A program made the translations under genes and the position numbers. From Oreocharis arfaki (Eukaryota > Chordata > Aves > Passeriformes > Paramythiidae), in contig VZRR01012715.1 of assembly GCA_013398015.1 (NCBI GenBank), positions 1,240,001 through 1,304,000 of the forward strand: a DNA stretch of 64,000 nucleotides, in the 5' to 3' direction. Shown in pieces: positions 1-10,640 of the stretch. How positions within the stretch are numbered: the first letter of the stretch is position 1; the number at the start of each line of letters is the position of its first letter. The notes below the pieces were generated by a model. The model ran no database searches and was not told where the DNA came from. It saw only the letters and a list, made by a program, of their open reading frames with translations.

Positions 1-3000
1 AATAGAGTCATTGATTTTTCCCATTATGTGGACCAGATGCTCAGTAATTCAATTCCCTTTATTTTGAATTTTTTATTGAATCTTTGCTGAAGATTCACAG
101 AGGTTATTCCTGTGTTCTTGTGGTCGGCAGAAGGAGTACAACAGTTTAAGGGTGGTTCTGTGCCAGGCACAGATGAGCGTCAGTATACTGTGAAAGATGG
201 GGCTGGGCATGTTCAAGAGTCAGGGAGGTGAAGGAGCAGCAAAGCCCAAGCTCCACTGAAGATCCCAGAGAAACTCCCACTGACATCAGCAGAGCAGAAT
301 TGTGTGTAACTGGCCACGAGTGCTGGCCCAGGTGATTCCTGCTGTTGACAATCTGCTTCAGGGCTGGGGCAGATACATACCCACGAATTGGCTACTGCCA
401 CCCTGACAATATGGGTGATATTGGTACACTCACTTGTCTTCCAGGCTATGGCTTTAATGAAATACTGGTTTTGTCCTAGAGCCTGAGGAAGAAATCTCCT
501 AGTCACCCTTACTTCTTCTCATGCTGTACTGGAAAAAGTTTGCTTCCACCAGTCATGCAATCTCATGCTCATCTTCCACTATATAGTTCAGAATAGGGGT
601 TGTTTAGGCCTTTTTTAGGATTATGTGTGAGCTGACATACCCTTCTTCAGTGCACGAGCTTCTAGAATTTCCCAGTAAGGCACTATTGCTACTGGCTGCA
701 GGGAGTCAGGTGTGCTCCACATTCCTGCCTTCAAACCTTCAGTTGGAAGTGGTCTGGGGTAATTTTGAGTAGAGAACCTAAAGGAATGTGAGTAAAGCTT
801 CTGAGACCTCTGTGTGCCTTGAAGAAGGACTTAGAATTAGCTAAGTTTCTGCAAGTGCTCCAGATCACTGCAGTTCTCTCTGGACACTGGGATATTCACA
901 GGCTTGAAGAGGAACAGCCCTTTGATGTTTTTCCTATTATATGGTTATAATTTGGAGAAAAAAAAATGAGTTTTAATACTAACAAACCTATTACTGTTGT
1001 TATGGTTTTGCCTTGCGGCAGGTGGTACCAGTTGGTCCAGATCTCAAGCTAATTTTCCAGGTCCCAGTCTTCAAAGAATTTGAGCAGTTGCAGCTCCCAC
1101 AAAAGTAATACGACCATTCCACAATCCCCATCAAAATCTAGTTAAATACATTTCGTTAAAAGTCTCTTTGTTTTAAAAAGAAGGATGTCAGGGAAGATTC
1201 ACAGGAAAAAAGAAGAGGGAGGAGAAGTGAGTAAAGTTAAAAAAGAAAAGAAAAACAAGTGCAGAGAATAAATCTAAATACCAGATGTGAAGGTTAGAAA
1301 TAGTCCCAATGTTCTTTCCCTCCTATTGAATCCCAATATGTTTTCACACAGGAGAACTAACACAGTAAGGACCCTAATACACTTCTTGCGTGCTAGCTAG
1401 TTATTAGAGCCTCACAACAAGGAAGGTGATCAGAGAATACTTGTCACATGCCCAAACTACCCTAATTCAAGGAACCTGCCACCTCAGTGCATCATATGAG
1501 GCAGGTCAAGCCTAGGGTGAAGCAAGCTTTCTGTGTAAGAATTTTAATTAGCAATGAGCACAATAAAATACATAAGCTGCTGAAAGTTAAGAAGTGCTAC
1601 TGTTTGAGATTCATGTTCAAATCCATGCTGTGTACTTCCCTTTCCTCACTGCTAATGGATTAGCAGTATACTGGGTAGTAATCAACAAATATTACAATCA
1701 TCCTTCTAATCTCATTAACAAACCTGTAAGAAGCATTAAGGACACATTTATACTGCTTGTGGGAAACAGTCCAAATACAACGAACCAAAAGCTGCTTATC
1801 TACAAGCAAAACCAGCATTATATGACTGAAGAGGGCCAAGTTAATCAGAGCTATCAAGGGGCTAATTCAGGTCCAGAGGGCTGAGAAGGCAGATTAAATG
1901 ATCGTTCATAAATCATTGAAAGCATACCGTATTGTAGCACACTATACCATATTGTAGCAACAAACAATGTTCTTCTGTAGGGTGCAGTTTCCTGCTTTCT
2001 ATGTGTCTGTGTTTTGACATTTTGAGTATCTCACCAGCATCTTTTTATCCTTAAGTTGTGAATATGTTATAGCTCAGCTTGTTAATCACCAGATCTTTAG
2101 GAAGGAAGGGGATAGACTGTAAAAACAAATCTTACATTGTTCGGGTTTGCAGGCAGCACTACTGTGCTTACTACAAGCATATACAAAATACAAAAGAATG
2201 TGGTTCCAAGATACTGTGGTGGAAAACTGGGTAAAGCAACTGAAAAAATCTGAAAAATCAGCTGTGTATGTCTCAGGCACCTTTGCTTTATAGGATGGAA
2301 GGGAGGACACTGATGGTTAATTTTTCACTTTAAAATATTTTGGAGAAGCACTGAAATGTGCTGGTTTATGTAATGTAAGTTTATTCACTGATTCCACCAT
2401 GGAAAAACTGGGAGCCGGTCTTATTATGCTTTTCTTCTTACAGGAGTAGACTATCCACAGGCTACAATTGACTACTCTTTAGAACTGTCTTCCAAAGGCT
2501 CACTTACCCATTTTTGAAAGTTTTTAAAACACTCTTCATCTGCTTGCTTTCTTCCCTCCTCTCAACAGTTCTAAGGAAGACTTTTCTACTACTTATTATA
2601 AGTAAAGGATTCCTCCAAGGACTGGACTTAATGGCACTTGTTTCTGATTTTACAAGACATGGAAGACACTCAAGTTCTCTATACAACATAATATTCCACA
2701 TTTCCAGTGCCTAATATTCTACTGCTATGCACTATAGTATTAACGTGCATCAGCACAAAGGAAGGGCAAAGAGCTGCCACTGCAATGTGCTCCCTCTGGA
2801 AACATGACACTCTGGGACGAGAGACAACATAACATGCTAGGAAGAAGAGAATAGTCCTTTAATTACAACCATTAAATCATGTGTGGTTTTGTCAATTTTT
2901 CCGTAGAACACAGAAGGTCTTCAGGCTGGGACAATATGGCTGAACAGCACAAGAGGCTAAAAACAAGTCAGCAGTTCTATTTGATAACACTGTCAAACCA

Positions 3001-3427
3001 AAATCATATAGATTTGTCCCCAGCTGTCTGAACAGCATCATTTGCTCATTTTTGTGACTTCATGGACATGTTTTTCAGTTCTCTTCTTTCCTTTCCTCTA
3101 CCAAAAAACTCTGCATACCCATTTTTAGCTCTAGGAAGTAGATTGCCTCAGTGCTCACACAGTCCTTCGGCTTTTGGCGTAGCGTGAGACATAAGCCCTC
3201 ATCTGGCTCTTATTTTCTTTCTCAGCCTCACCAAAATTTGACTGCTCTTTAGCTCACATTTCCAGCTTGGTCCTGTTATGTCTGAGATGCCAACTGGCAA
3301 CAAAACTGCACAGAAACCTGGAGTAAAAAGTAAATATTTCTTGTTCGTTCTAATTTCTCAGCAGTGTGTCAGAGCTCCTGGTTTGCTCCCTAAGTTTCTC
3401 CCTAGGATCCTTTAATTGCAATCATCC

Positions 3428-3582
3428 TCAAAAAAACCCAAAAACCACAAAACAAAACAAAAACCCCAGAAACAAAAACAAACAAAAAAAACCAAAACCA
3501 AAACAATAAAACATCCCCCCCCCCCAAAAAAAAAAAAACACACACAAAAAAAAAAAAAAAAGAAAAAGAAAAAAAAAGAAAA
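3428..3582. repeat. A/C-rich low-complexity tract
   Basis: Long runs of A broken by short C runs, with an 11-C run near 3515-3525 and then almost pure A. It may be a degraded poly(A) or simple repeat. Open frames here are Lys/Pro/Thr-rich on one strand and Phe-rich on the other and should not be read as genes. Homopolymer lengths in such tracts are prone to sequencing error. Confidence 0.85.
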
Positions 3583-5274
3583 GGCTCATCCATCTCCATT
3601 TGAGCTTCAGGACTGAATTTTACCACCATCTGTCCAGGATTTTGTTCTTACAAGGCTCCCTGCCTGGATTATGCACACTTTCTTCTTCAGGTTCACCTAT
3701 AGCCATTAACTATTCTGTCAGCAGCTTGCTAGATACAAGGTTTTAGAACTGCCTTTAAATGGAAAATGAAGTCCTTTGAAGATATGTTGATTGTTTCAAA
3801 CATCCGTCCACATCCTTGTGCATTAATTATGAGGCCTAATAGAGCTTTTTGGTTTTGTATCATATGTCTTAACTGGCAGAGTGGATTTATACATCTCAAG
3901 ACAAAAACACTCAGTATGCTGCAACTCAATATCCACCAGAAAACAGAGAGTGTGCTTTTCTCCTTGTATTTTCTTACAGAATAAAGCTGTGGAGGGCAAG
4001 GGATTTGCCTCGATCTGCAGGATCAGGTGGCAGTGATAAGGAGTAAACAAAAGAATACACAGAATAAAAATGGTCTTTCTAACTTTTCATTTTTTCTTCT
4101 GTAAACAACGTTAACTACAGTCTTTGGTGAGAAGTATAGTCTGCTGAGGAAGTAGGAGAGAAAGAAACCAAATACAGCTGTGAGAAGAGAGATGGAGGGG
4201 TTACCAAGAGCTTGGTTACTCTTCACATTTTGACCAATCTGAAAGAGATCTTTGAAGCACAGAGTTGCTCTGCTAAGCAATTAAGAAATTGAAAAGATTT
4301 AAATTCTCAAATGTTGATGAGAATATATTTTTTACTGTATTATGTTGAAATCTCTGTTCTATGTCAAAATTAAAAGCATTTACTATAAAAATGCATGTAT
4401 CTGTTTTCACAGATACACCCTAGCAATTTTAAATCAATTTTTCTATTTCATTCAGCTTTATTCAGTTTTGGGTTTATGTATTTGATATAGGATTTTTCTG
4501 CTTGGGGAAAAAATTATACTATGTCAGATTTTGTCAATACAGATAATTTACACATTTTCACTGAATTCAGCTCTTTGCTGAATTGGGATCATGCCCGACA
4601 AGGAACCTAACTACAGTGAAAGCTAATAAAAATGAGCTCATAAAAAGCACACAGTTAAAGTGAACAGTCTTTGAAGTCATTTAAAGACCTTGGGGTTGTT
4701 ACAGGTTGCTGTATCTGAGGCTAATGCAAGGTCAGCTCCCCCTTAATTTCTTTTAACTTGTTTCTTCCAGGAGAGGATATGATACTATTCTCACTCCAGT
4801 CTCACTTGCCAACAAGGAGATCCAAATAATCCTCAAGCTGCTGAGTCAATATGTGGTTATAGAGAAAAGCATTTCTCAAATATGAGACATTGCATGTCCA
4901 CTGGGAAAGCTCTTTTTTCAGACTTCTCTCTCAAGCAAAACAGAACTAAACTCTTTCTCATAAGTCACATTTTATTAACTCTAGCTCTTCTTGGTGCTCT
5001 CTCTTGACTTCTCTATACCTTTGTTAATAATCCTGCCTAGGCTGAACACAGACTTGTTTTTCAGGACTCACCACCACATGTTTTTTGCAATAGCACAGTT
5101 TTTCAGTCTTTCACAGAAGACTCTCAATTCTTATCTGTTACACAGGTAAATCTCCATCTGTAGTAAGGAAAATGACGACTCATTCCCAGCTCTTTACATC
5201 TGTCTATAATGAATTCCCTATTGCTGTTTTTGAATCATCTCTTAAATACAAGTTTGATTTGTGGTTTTGTATTC

Positions 5275-5400
5275 CAACAGGGCTTGTAAGCCTTCCAAAC
5301 TCAGTATAATCAGAAACTTTATGAGTGTATCCTCCATTCTGCCATTTAAGCCATCTGTTAATATATTGTTTAGAACAACAGAGGACTTAGAACCATAGAA
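5275..5400 (-). mobile_element. Ancient L3/CR1-type LINE remnant
   Basis: Read on the plus strand, the segment matches the reverse complement of an internal L3/CR1 reverse-transcriptase region: a 'TATAATCAGAAACTTTATGAG'-like stretch, then a Cys/Pro-type block, an 'AAGCCATCTGTTAATAT' block and 'TTTAGAACAACAGAGGACTT'. The order and spacing fit the family, but divergence is high and the call rests on remembered consensus. The ends are uncertain. Confidence 0.45.
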
Positions 5401-6507
5401 TTATATGTTTTTACTTCTGTTACACAATTATGTATTGATTTTCAAAACACACATATTCCATTTGTAAACTTACTGTTATATTTTTACCTAGAATTTCCAC
5501 AGCATCTCTGGAGATACAGCAGTTGCCTAGTGGGATTTCTTCAAGGTTGCTAAGTTCATCAGGGATTTATCTCACCATGTAGGTTATGGCATCCTCAATA
5601 GCTGTCAAATGGTTCATGTATGATAAGCATAGCCTTCTCATATTTCTGATACCTCCAACCATGAACGGGATGGGGAAAAAACCCCACAGGTTACATTGTT
5701 AGCTGACCTGTTCTGGTATATTTCTAATGCCATGATCACAGCAAACTGCTAGACAATTAGATGTTTACTGTCTCACATACTACAACGACCTGTATTTTGA
5801 TGTCATCGAATGTATGGCAAGTTTTGTTTGCATGGAAAGATAAACACAGCATACTGATCAGGTACTGTACCATGTAATCAATATGAACTACCCCTCAGCC
5901 CAGAGAAAGTAACTCATAGAAGATCAAATGGGATCTTCCTGTGGAACAAATCCAGGAGAAGCATTTTTTTACTGAGTCATCAAAGGCAGACATATGAATT
6001 GCCATATCCATTTCAGTTACTGGATTGTGTGGCCCCAGCAAACACTCAAACTTTTCAACCTTGGTATCCAGGGACTGACCTCACAGAAAGTCAGCAATAG
6101 GTCAGAGAGGGGAACTGTGTCACCTTTGTAATCTGAATGGCAGTTCATGCAGATTAGCCAGTCCTGAGGTCAGTCTGTCAGATGGGCTTGACTGTGGTAT
6201 GCATTACTAACTTGAAAGGGGCACTCTGATACTTTGTGGCATTTAGGATACAGAACATATCACAACTTCAGTACAAATGTTTAAGAAAGTACTTTTCCAA
6301 ATTAGATAGTAGGACTTTCAAGGTGTAGTAGTGTACAAACGTCAGAGGTTGTTAAAACATTCACATTCTCAGCACAATATACTTTATTATGGTGTAAAAT
6401 AAAGGTAAGCAGCAAAGTGTTACAGTGCTGGTCTCCATGTTATCTGAAGGTTCTTTCTCTACAAGTTTCCTCCTTGTGAAATTACTTAATATCTTGTTTC
6501 CTTACAG

Positions 6508-6651
6508 AGTAAGTTGTGCAATGCCCTTTTATTGCCAGAAATATAGAGAACCGGTTCTTGATGTAAAACAAGTTCCAGTTCATAAGTATTTGAAAATTTA
6601 TGATACAACAGTTACCAAAAACTTGTCTTTCTGTGAAGAGTTAATGGTCCA
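6508..6651 (+). other. Unassigned exon-like segment
   Basis: A 144-nt open stretch preceded by a good polypyrimidine acceptor (TTGTTTCCTTACAG) and followed by GTGAGT, a strong donor hexamer, although the base before it is A rather than G. The translation has ordinary protein composition and includes REPVLDVKQVPVHKYLKIYD and KNLSFCEELMV. I do not recognise the protein. It is phase-compatible with the segment at 8132-8208. It could be an exon of an unannotated gene, a decayed exon or chance. Confidence 0.25.
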
Positions 6652-8131
6652 GTGAGTAAATACTTCTGCTACTAGTAGAAATGAGTGTATCTACAACGCA
6701 TTTAATTCATTCATTCTTCAATGGTTTCATTAAAATGTGGTAACTTTAATTCATGAACGAGATGTTTATTGTGGGACTTTGATATCTAGACTAAACCAAA
6801 CAGTCATACTGTTCCAAGAAGCCAGGGCTCAGGGTTTTCCTCACTAATTTGAGCAGCACTGACTCAAGCAACTAGATATAGTGAGGCAGGCCCAAAGAGA
6901 AGCTCTAACAACCCTAGATGCAAATGCAAAAGCCATTTCAAAGTGGATGATTTATATCATAAGGATTAACCTAATCTGATATTACTCTGAGTCATTAGGA
7001 ATACAACTCCACAGCAATCTGCCTACTTGCCTCGTCTTGGCAGTTGGCTCCAAACTTCCCCAAGAAATCAGAAGATGACTCTTAACATCAGTGATTCTGA
7101 CTTCTTTTTCACACAGTAATTATTACAATACATTATGGTAAACTCACATAATGCATGATTCTTGAATGTCTAAAATTAAAATTAAACAGGAACCTTTCCT
7201 AATGGCAGACAGGTTGCATTTGTGACTATCCAACAAGGCATTTTTATGCAGCACAGCTTATTATAGCCTGTTAAAATCCTTTCCCTTTCCCTTTCCCCTA
7301 TACAGTAAGCCAGAGGGAAAGCAAATTGCCCCACTGGTGGTAGGAATGAAGCCAGCCTTTGCCAACAGTTAAGATACGTGGAAGGGTGGCTATGTGCAGA
7401 GAGCTGTAAGACACCCTAACCCTAAGCTTCAGCAGACCAACCAGAACACTATGATTGCTCACATATTTACATCTGGTGTGGGCCTTAATCGCTGAAGGCA
7501 ATTTCTGAAGTGTGCAGAAAGGCAAAATGGAGAAATTGCTGAGAAATCTAGCAGCAGTGTCTGGGTGAAACAGTTACTCAACTGGTTTCAAGCACTTTGG
7601 GGGTTTTTTGTCCCCAGAAAAAAACCCATGAACTGGAACCCTGGACAAGGTCTTATCTGGCAAAAGCAATGCTAGAGTGCCCTCCACTGGCACAGCCCAG
7701 GCAGGGGAGAGAGGGATGCTCACCTTTAGTCTGACGGGAAGGAGGCTGAAAGGAGGAAACCAAAATCTTAGTATCTGAGCAAATGCTGGGAAAAATCCAG
7801 AGTGTTTGGATCAGGTGGGTTTCTTGATCCTTCACTACTCATGTGTGATAGAGCATCTAGAGGAGCAACTCTGGAAAACCTACTCACTGTTATTTTAGAT
7901 AGGCATGGGCAGAACATCTATCCTTTGTCTCCTTCAGTGTCTCTTTGATGTGAAATTCCATCTGGATCTCAGCTGGTCAGAAAATCTCTAGAAAAAGAAA
8001 TAATTAAAGCAAGTTTTCTTGTTTTACCAAAAGTATGTTTAAATTTAGATAATGAATGATAATGAATGTCTTTATAAATAGTCTGTTGAAAATAGAGAAA
8101 TCACTTGACTGCTTGTGTTATGTTCATACAG

Positions 8132-8208
8132 AGATCACAGTCAGAATCAGACAAAGAGAAAATACAGAAAATATTTCCAAATAGTGAACAAGATCTCATC
8201 TTTGCTAG
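8132..8208 (+). other. Second unassigned exon-like segment
   Basis: Follows CATACAG (with an alternative acceptor two bases later) and ends at TAG|GTACCA. From base 8134 the frame reads SQSESDKEKIQKIFPNSEQ and then DLIFA, Ser/Lys/Glu-rich and protein-like. Joining it to the segment ending at 6651 keeps a frame open with either acceptor. No family recognised. Confidence 0.2.
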
Positions 8209-8817
8209 GTACCAGCAGTGTCACAAAATTGTCTTCTGCTTCACATCAACCTACGTGTATTTCACTTATACTTGGAAAATGATACAGCACATGCATAGCA
8301 TAGAGTCCAGTGCATGAAACCACGAAACAAGGAGAGACAGAACTAGTCACCCAGCCTGTCATGCAGTCTCATTTGTCACTGCTAATAAAATGTGCATTTA
8401 TGACTCATCGTATTGTATAATATTCTGTCATTAACTATCATTGTCCCAAGTTCCCTCCTCAAAGCTGATCCAGTGTGATATTTCATCTCTTTCTCTTTTG
8501 TCTCCTCCTACCCTTTTAAGTGCCCCAAGGACTCCTACTTGTGTTTATCAAGAGGTGCATTACTTCTGTGCCCCAAATCATCAAGTTTTGTTCTAGCAGT
8601 ATATGCTGTTGGTCTTGTTAGGAGACAAATACTAAACAGCTTAAAATCCTATTTCAATAAATAAGAATTGCAATGAAGCAAGTGAAAGGTTTGCCTTAAG
8701 TGCAAGCAATTCCTTGACATGGCATTCTTTGTTGCTATCCCTATATGTAGTTAAAAAAACGAAAAAAATAAAATCAAGCAAACAAACAAATGAAAACTGC
8801 AAGCTAAGTAATTAATC

Positions 8818-9540
8818 TAGGCTCCATGGAGGGATCTGGACAGGCTGGATCGATGGGCCAAGGCCAATGGTATGCAGTTCAACAAGGCCAAGGGCTGGGT
8901 TCTGCACTTTGAGTCACAACAACTGCTTCCAGCATTACACGTTTGGGGAAGAGTGGTTGGAAAGATGCCTGGGGGAAAAGGATCTGGGGGTGCTGGTTGA
9001 CAGCAGCTAAACATGATCCAGCATGTGCCCAGGTGGCCAAGAAGGCCAGTGGCACCCTGGCATGTACCAGCAATGGAGAGGCCAGCAGGACTGGGGCAGG
9101 GATTGTCCTACTGTACTTGGCACTGGTGAGGCCACACCCCGAGTGCAGTGTCCAGTTCTGGGCCCCTCACTACAAGAAGTGAGGTGAGGAAAAATTTTAG
9201 GTGCTAGAAAAAGTCCAGAGAAGGGCAGTGGAGCTGGTGAAGGGTGTGGAGAACAAGTGCTGTGAGGAGCCGCTGAGGGAGCTGGGGGTGTTTAACCTGG
9301 GGAAGAGGAGGTTCGGGGGTGACCTTGTCTCTACAACTGCTTGAAAGGAGGATGTGGAGTGAGGTGGGGGTCGGCCTCTTCTCCCAGGTAGCAAGTGACA
9401 GGATTAGAGGAAATGGCCTCAAGCACTAGGGGAGGTTTAGATTGGCTAAAGGAAGAATTTTGTCACTGGAAGAGTGGTCAGGCATTGGAACGGGCTGTCC
9501 AGGGAAGCGGTGGAGTCACCACCCCTGGAGACGTCAGGAA
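8818..9540 (+). mobile_element. CR1 LINE fragment, 5'-truncated
   Basis: A near-continuous match to the 3' part of avian CR1, covering the C-terminal end of the ORF2 reverse-transcriptase polyprotein. Recognisable blocks in order are 'GGATCTGGACAGGCTGGATC', 'CAACAAGGCCAAG', 'CCCAGGTGGCCAAGAAGGCC', 'GGGCCCCTCACTACAAGAAG', 'AGAGGAAATGGCCTCAAG' and 'GTGGAGTCACCACCCCTGGAG'. Several frameshifts and stops break the frame, so it is a dead copy. The usual tail is missing and the match fades into a short A-run. Confidence 0.92.
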
Positions 9541-9850
9541 AAAAAAGTGTCCTCTCACAATAAATGTTGGTATTCAGTAGGGAGCAAAGGGATTGACCTG
9601 CTAAGCCTAAGCAGAGTTATATGGGAGCTTTTGTGTTAAATCAGTGAACAGTATGCAGAAAAAGTGAGATTCCACTTTCTGATTCTTCAAAGCACAAACC
9701 ACAACCAGAGCCAGTGTTTGTCTTCTCATTTTAACAGGGATTGGCAGCAACATGTCAATTGTATTATTTTACAGCTTCTTTAGTGCTACATAGGTCTCTC
9801 TGCAAGTCAGTCAAAAACATACCTCACAGCATTAGTAGCCACTAGATCAC
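9541..9850. other. Short unannotated stretch between CR1 and the YIPF4 promoter
   Basis: AT-rich sequence with no recognisable gene or repeat, leading into the polypurine tract. Confidence 0.6.
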
Positions 9851-9943
9851 GGGGAGGGAGGGAGGGAGGGAGGAAGGAAGGAAGGGAGGAAGGGAGGAAG
9901 GAGGGAAGGAAGGGATGAAGGAGGGAAGGAAGGAAGGAGGGAA
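9851..9943 (+). repeat. 93-bp polypurine tract (GGGA/GGAA) upstream of YIPF4
   Basis: All purine on the plus strand apart from one T at 9916. The first 20 bases contain five runs of three or more G separated by single A, a textbook G-quadruplex-forming pattern; the rest is GGAAG/GGGAAGG repeats. It ends about 295 bp before the YIPF4 start codon and borders the CpG island. Such tracts are length-variable and can form triplex or quadruplex structures. Confidence 0.95.
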
Positions 9944-9959
9944 GCTGGTTGGTTCGTCC

Positions 9960-10640
9960 CATCAGGAGGAGCGTTGCAGCGGCGTGGAAGTGACCTCACT
10001 CTCGGGACAGCGCCGGGATCCAGTCAGCGCTGGAGCACCGGCAGCCAGTCCGGGAGCGCCTTGCGAGCAGCCAATGGCAGGGGCGGCGCCGCTTGTTGTC
10101 GCCCCGTGAGGCGGCTGCGCCCTGGGCTCGGTGCCGCCGCCGCCGCCGCAGGAGGGACCCGGGAGGCCCCAGGCCCCGGTGCCCGCTCGCCCCTCGCCGC
10201 CCTCACCGGCCCCGCAGCCCCCGCGGAGGGCGGGGAGATGCAGCCCCCGGGCGCTCAGCAGCCGCCGCTCTACGCGCCCAGCAGCGGGGACTTCACCTTC
10301 GTCTCCTCGGCGGATGCCGAAGGTGAGCGCGGGGCCGCGGGTAGGGCCGCGCTCGCTGTCCCGAGACGAGGGCAGTTGCTGGGCCGCAGAGACGGGGGGG
10401 GCCTTCCTTGCCCTCCTTGCCGCCGCCCCCCGTTGGTGTCGTGGCTGGAGGCGGAGCGGGGTGGCCGAGGTGGCCGCTGCCCTGGGGCCGCTGCCGCGGG
10501 TGCGCCCCGCTGCCGTGTCCGCGTCACGGGAGCACCAGCGTGGCAGAGGGGGCCGTGCCGCTTCCCGGCTTCTCTGAAAGCCGGAGCCGAGGTTGTCCCG
10601 GCGACGCGACATAACCGTGACCGCTCTGTCACTGCCCGCT
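9960..10640 (+). promoter_or_regulatory. YIPF4: CpG-island promoter of YIPF4
   Basis: A sharp rise in GC and CpG density in otherwise AT-rich DNA, centred on the first coding exon. Visible elements are a CCAAT box at 10071-10075 (CAGCCAATGGC) and a CRE-like TGACCTCA at 9991-9998, one mismatch from TGACGTCA. There is no clear TATA box, as expected for a housekeeping CpG promoter. The transcription start is probably between about 10000 and 10200 but cannot be fixed from sequence. Long open frames on both strands here are products of low stop-codon density. Confidence 0.85.
10238..10322 (+). CDS. YIPF4: YIPF4 exon 1
   Basis: Encodes residues 1-28 plus the first base of codon 29, beginning MQPPGAQQPPLYAPSSGDFT. 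The donor is GAAG|GTGAGC. The Pro/Gln-rich start is the least conserved part of the protein. The ATG context is GGGAGATGC, with G at -3. Confidence 0.95.

Larger units (their letters stand above)
1..9850. other. Intergenic region upstream of YIPF4
   Basis: AT-rich, single-copy-looking DNA in which I recognise no complete gene. The longest open frames are under 100 codons and most show no protein-like composition. Items that stand out are listed separately: an A/C-rich tract at 3428-3582, an L3/CR1-like remnant near 5275-5400, exon-like segments at 6508-6651 and 8132-8208, and a CR1 fragment at 8818-9540. In human the neighbours on this side are NLRC4 and SLC30A6; I see no exon of either here. 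Confidence 0.7.

Noticed and set aside
2446..2517. Short frame VDYPQATIDYSLELSSKG after CTTCTTACAG
   Set aside because: Good acceptor and protein-like start, but only 23 codons before a stop, with no donor or recognised family.
3402..3629. Lys/Pro-rich and Phe-rich open frames
   Set aside because: They are translations of the A/C low-complexity tract, not genes.
6073..6175. 11-bp inverted repeat GACTGACCTCA / TGAGGTCAGTC
   Set aside because: Arms are short and ~80 bp apart; no flanking target duplication or element structure, so chance is a sufficient explanation.
7413..7425. Two CCCTAA units resembling telomeric repeat
   Set aside because: Only two units, expected by chance; no interstitial telomere array.
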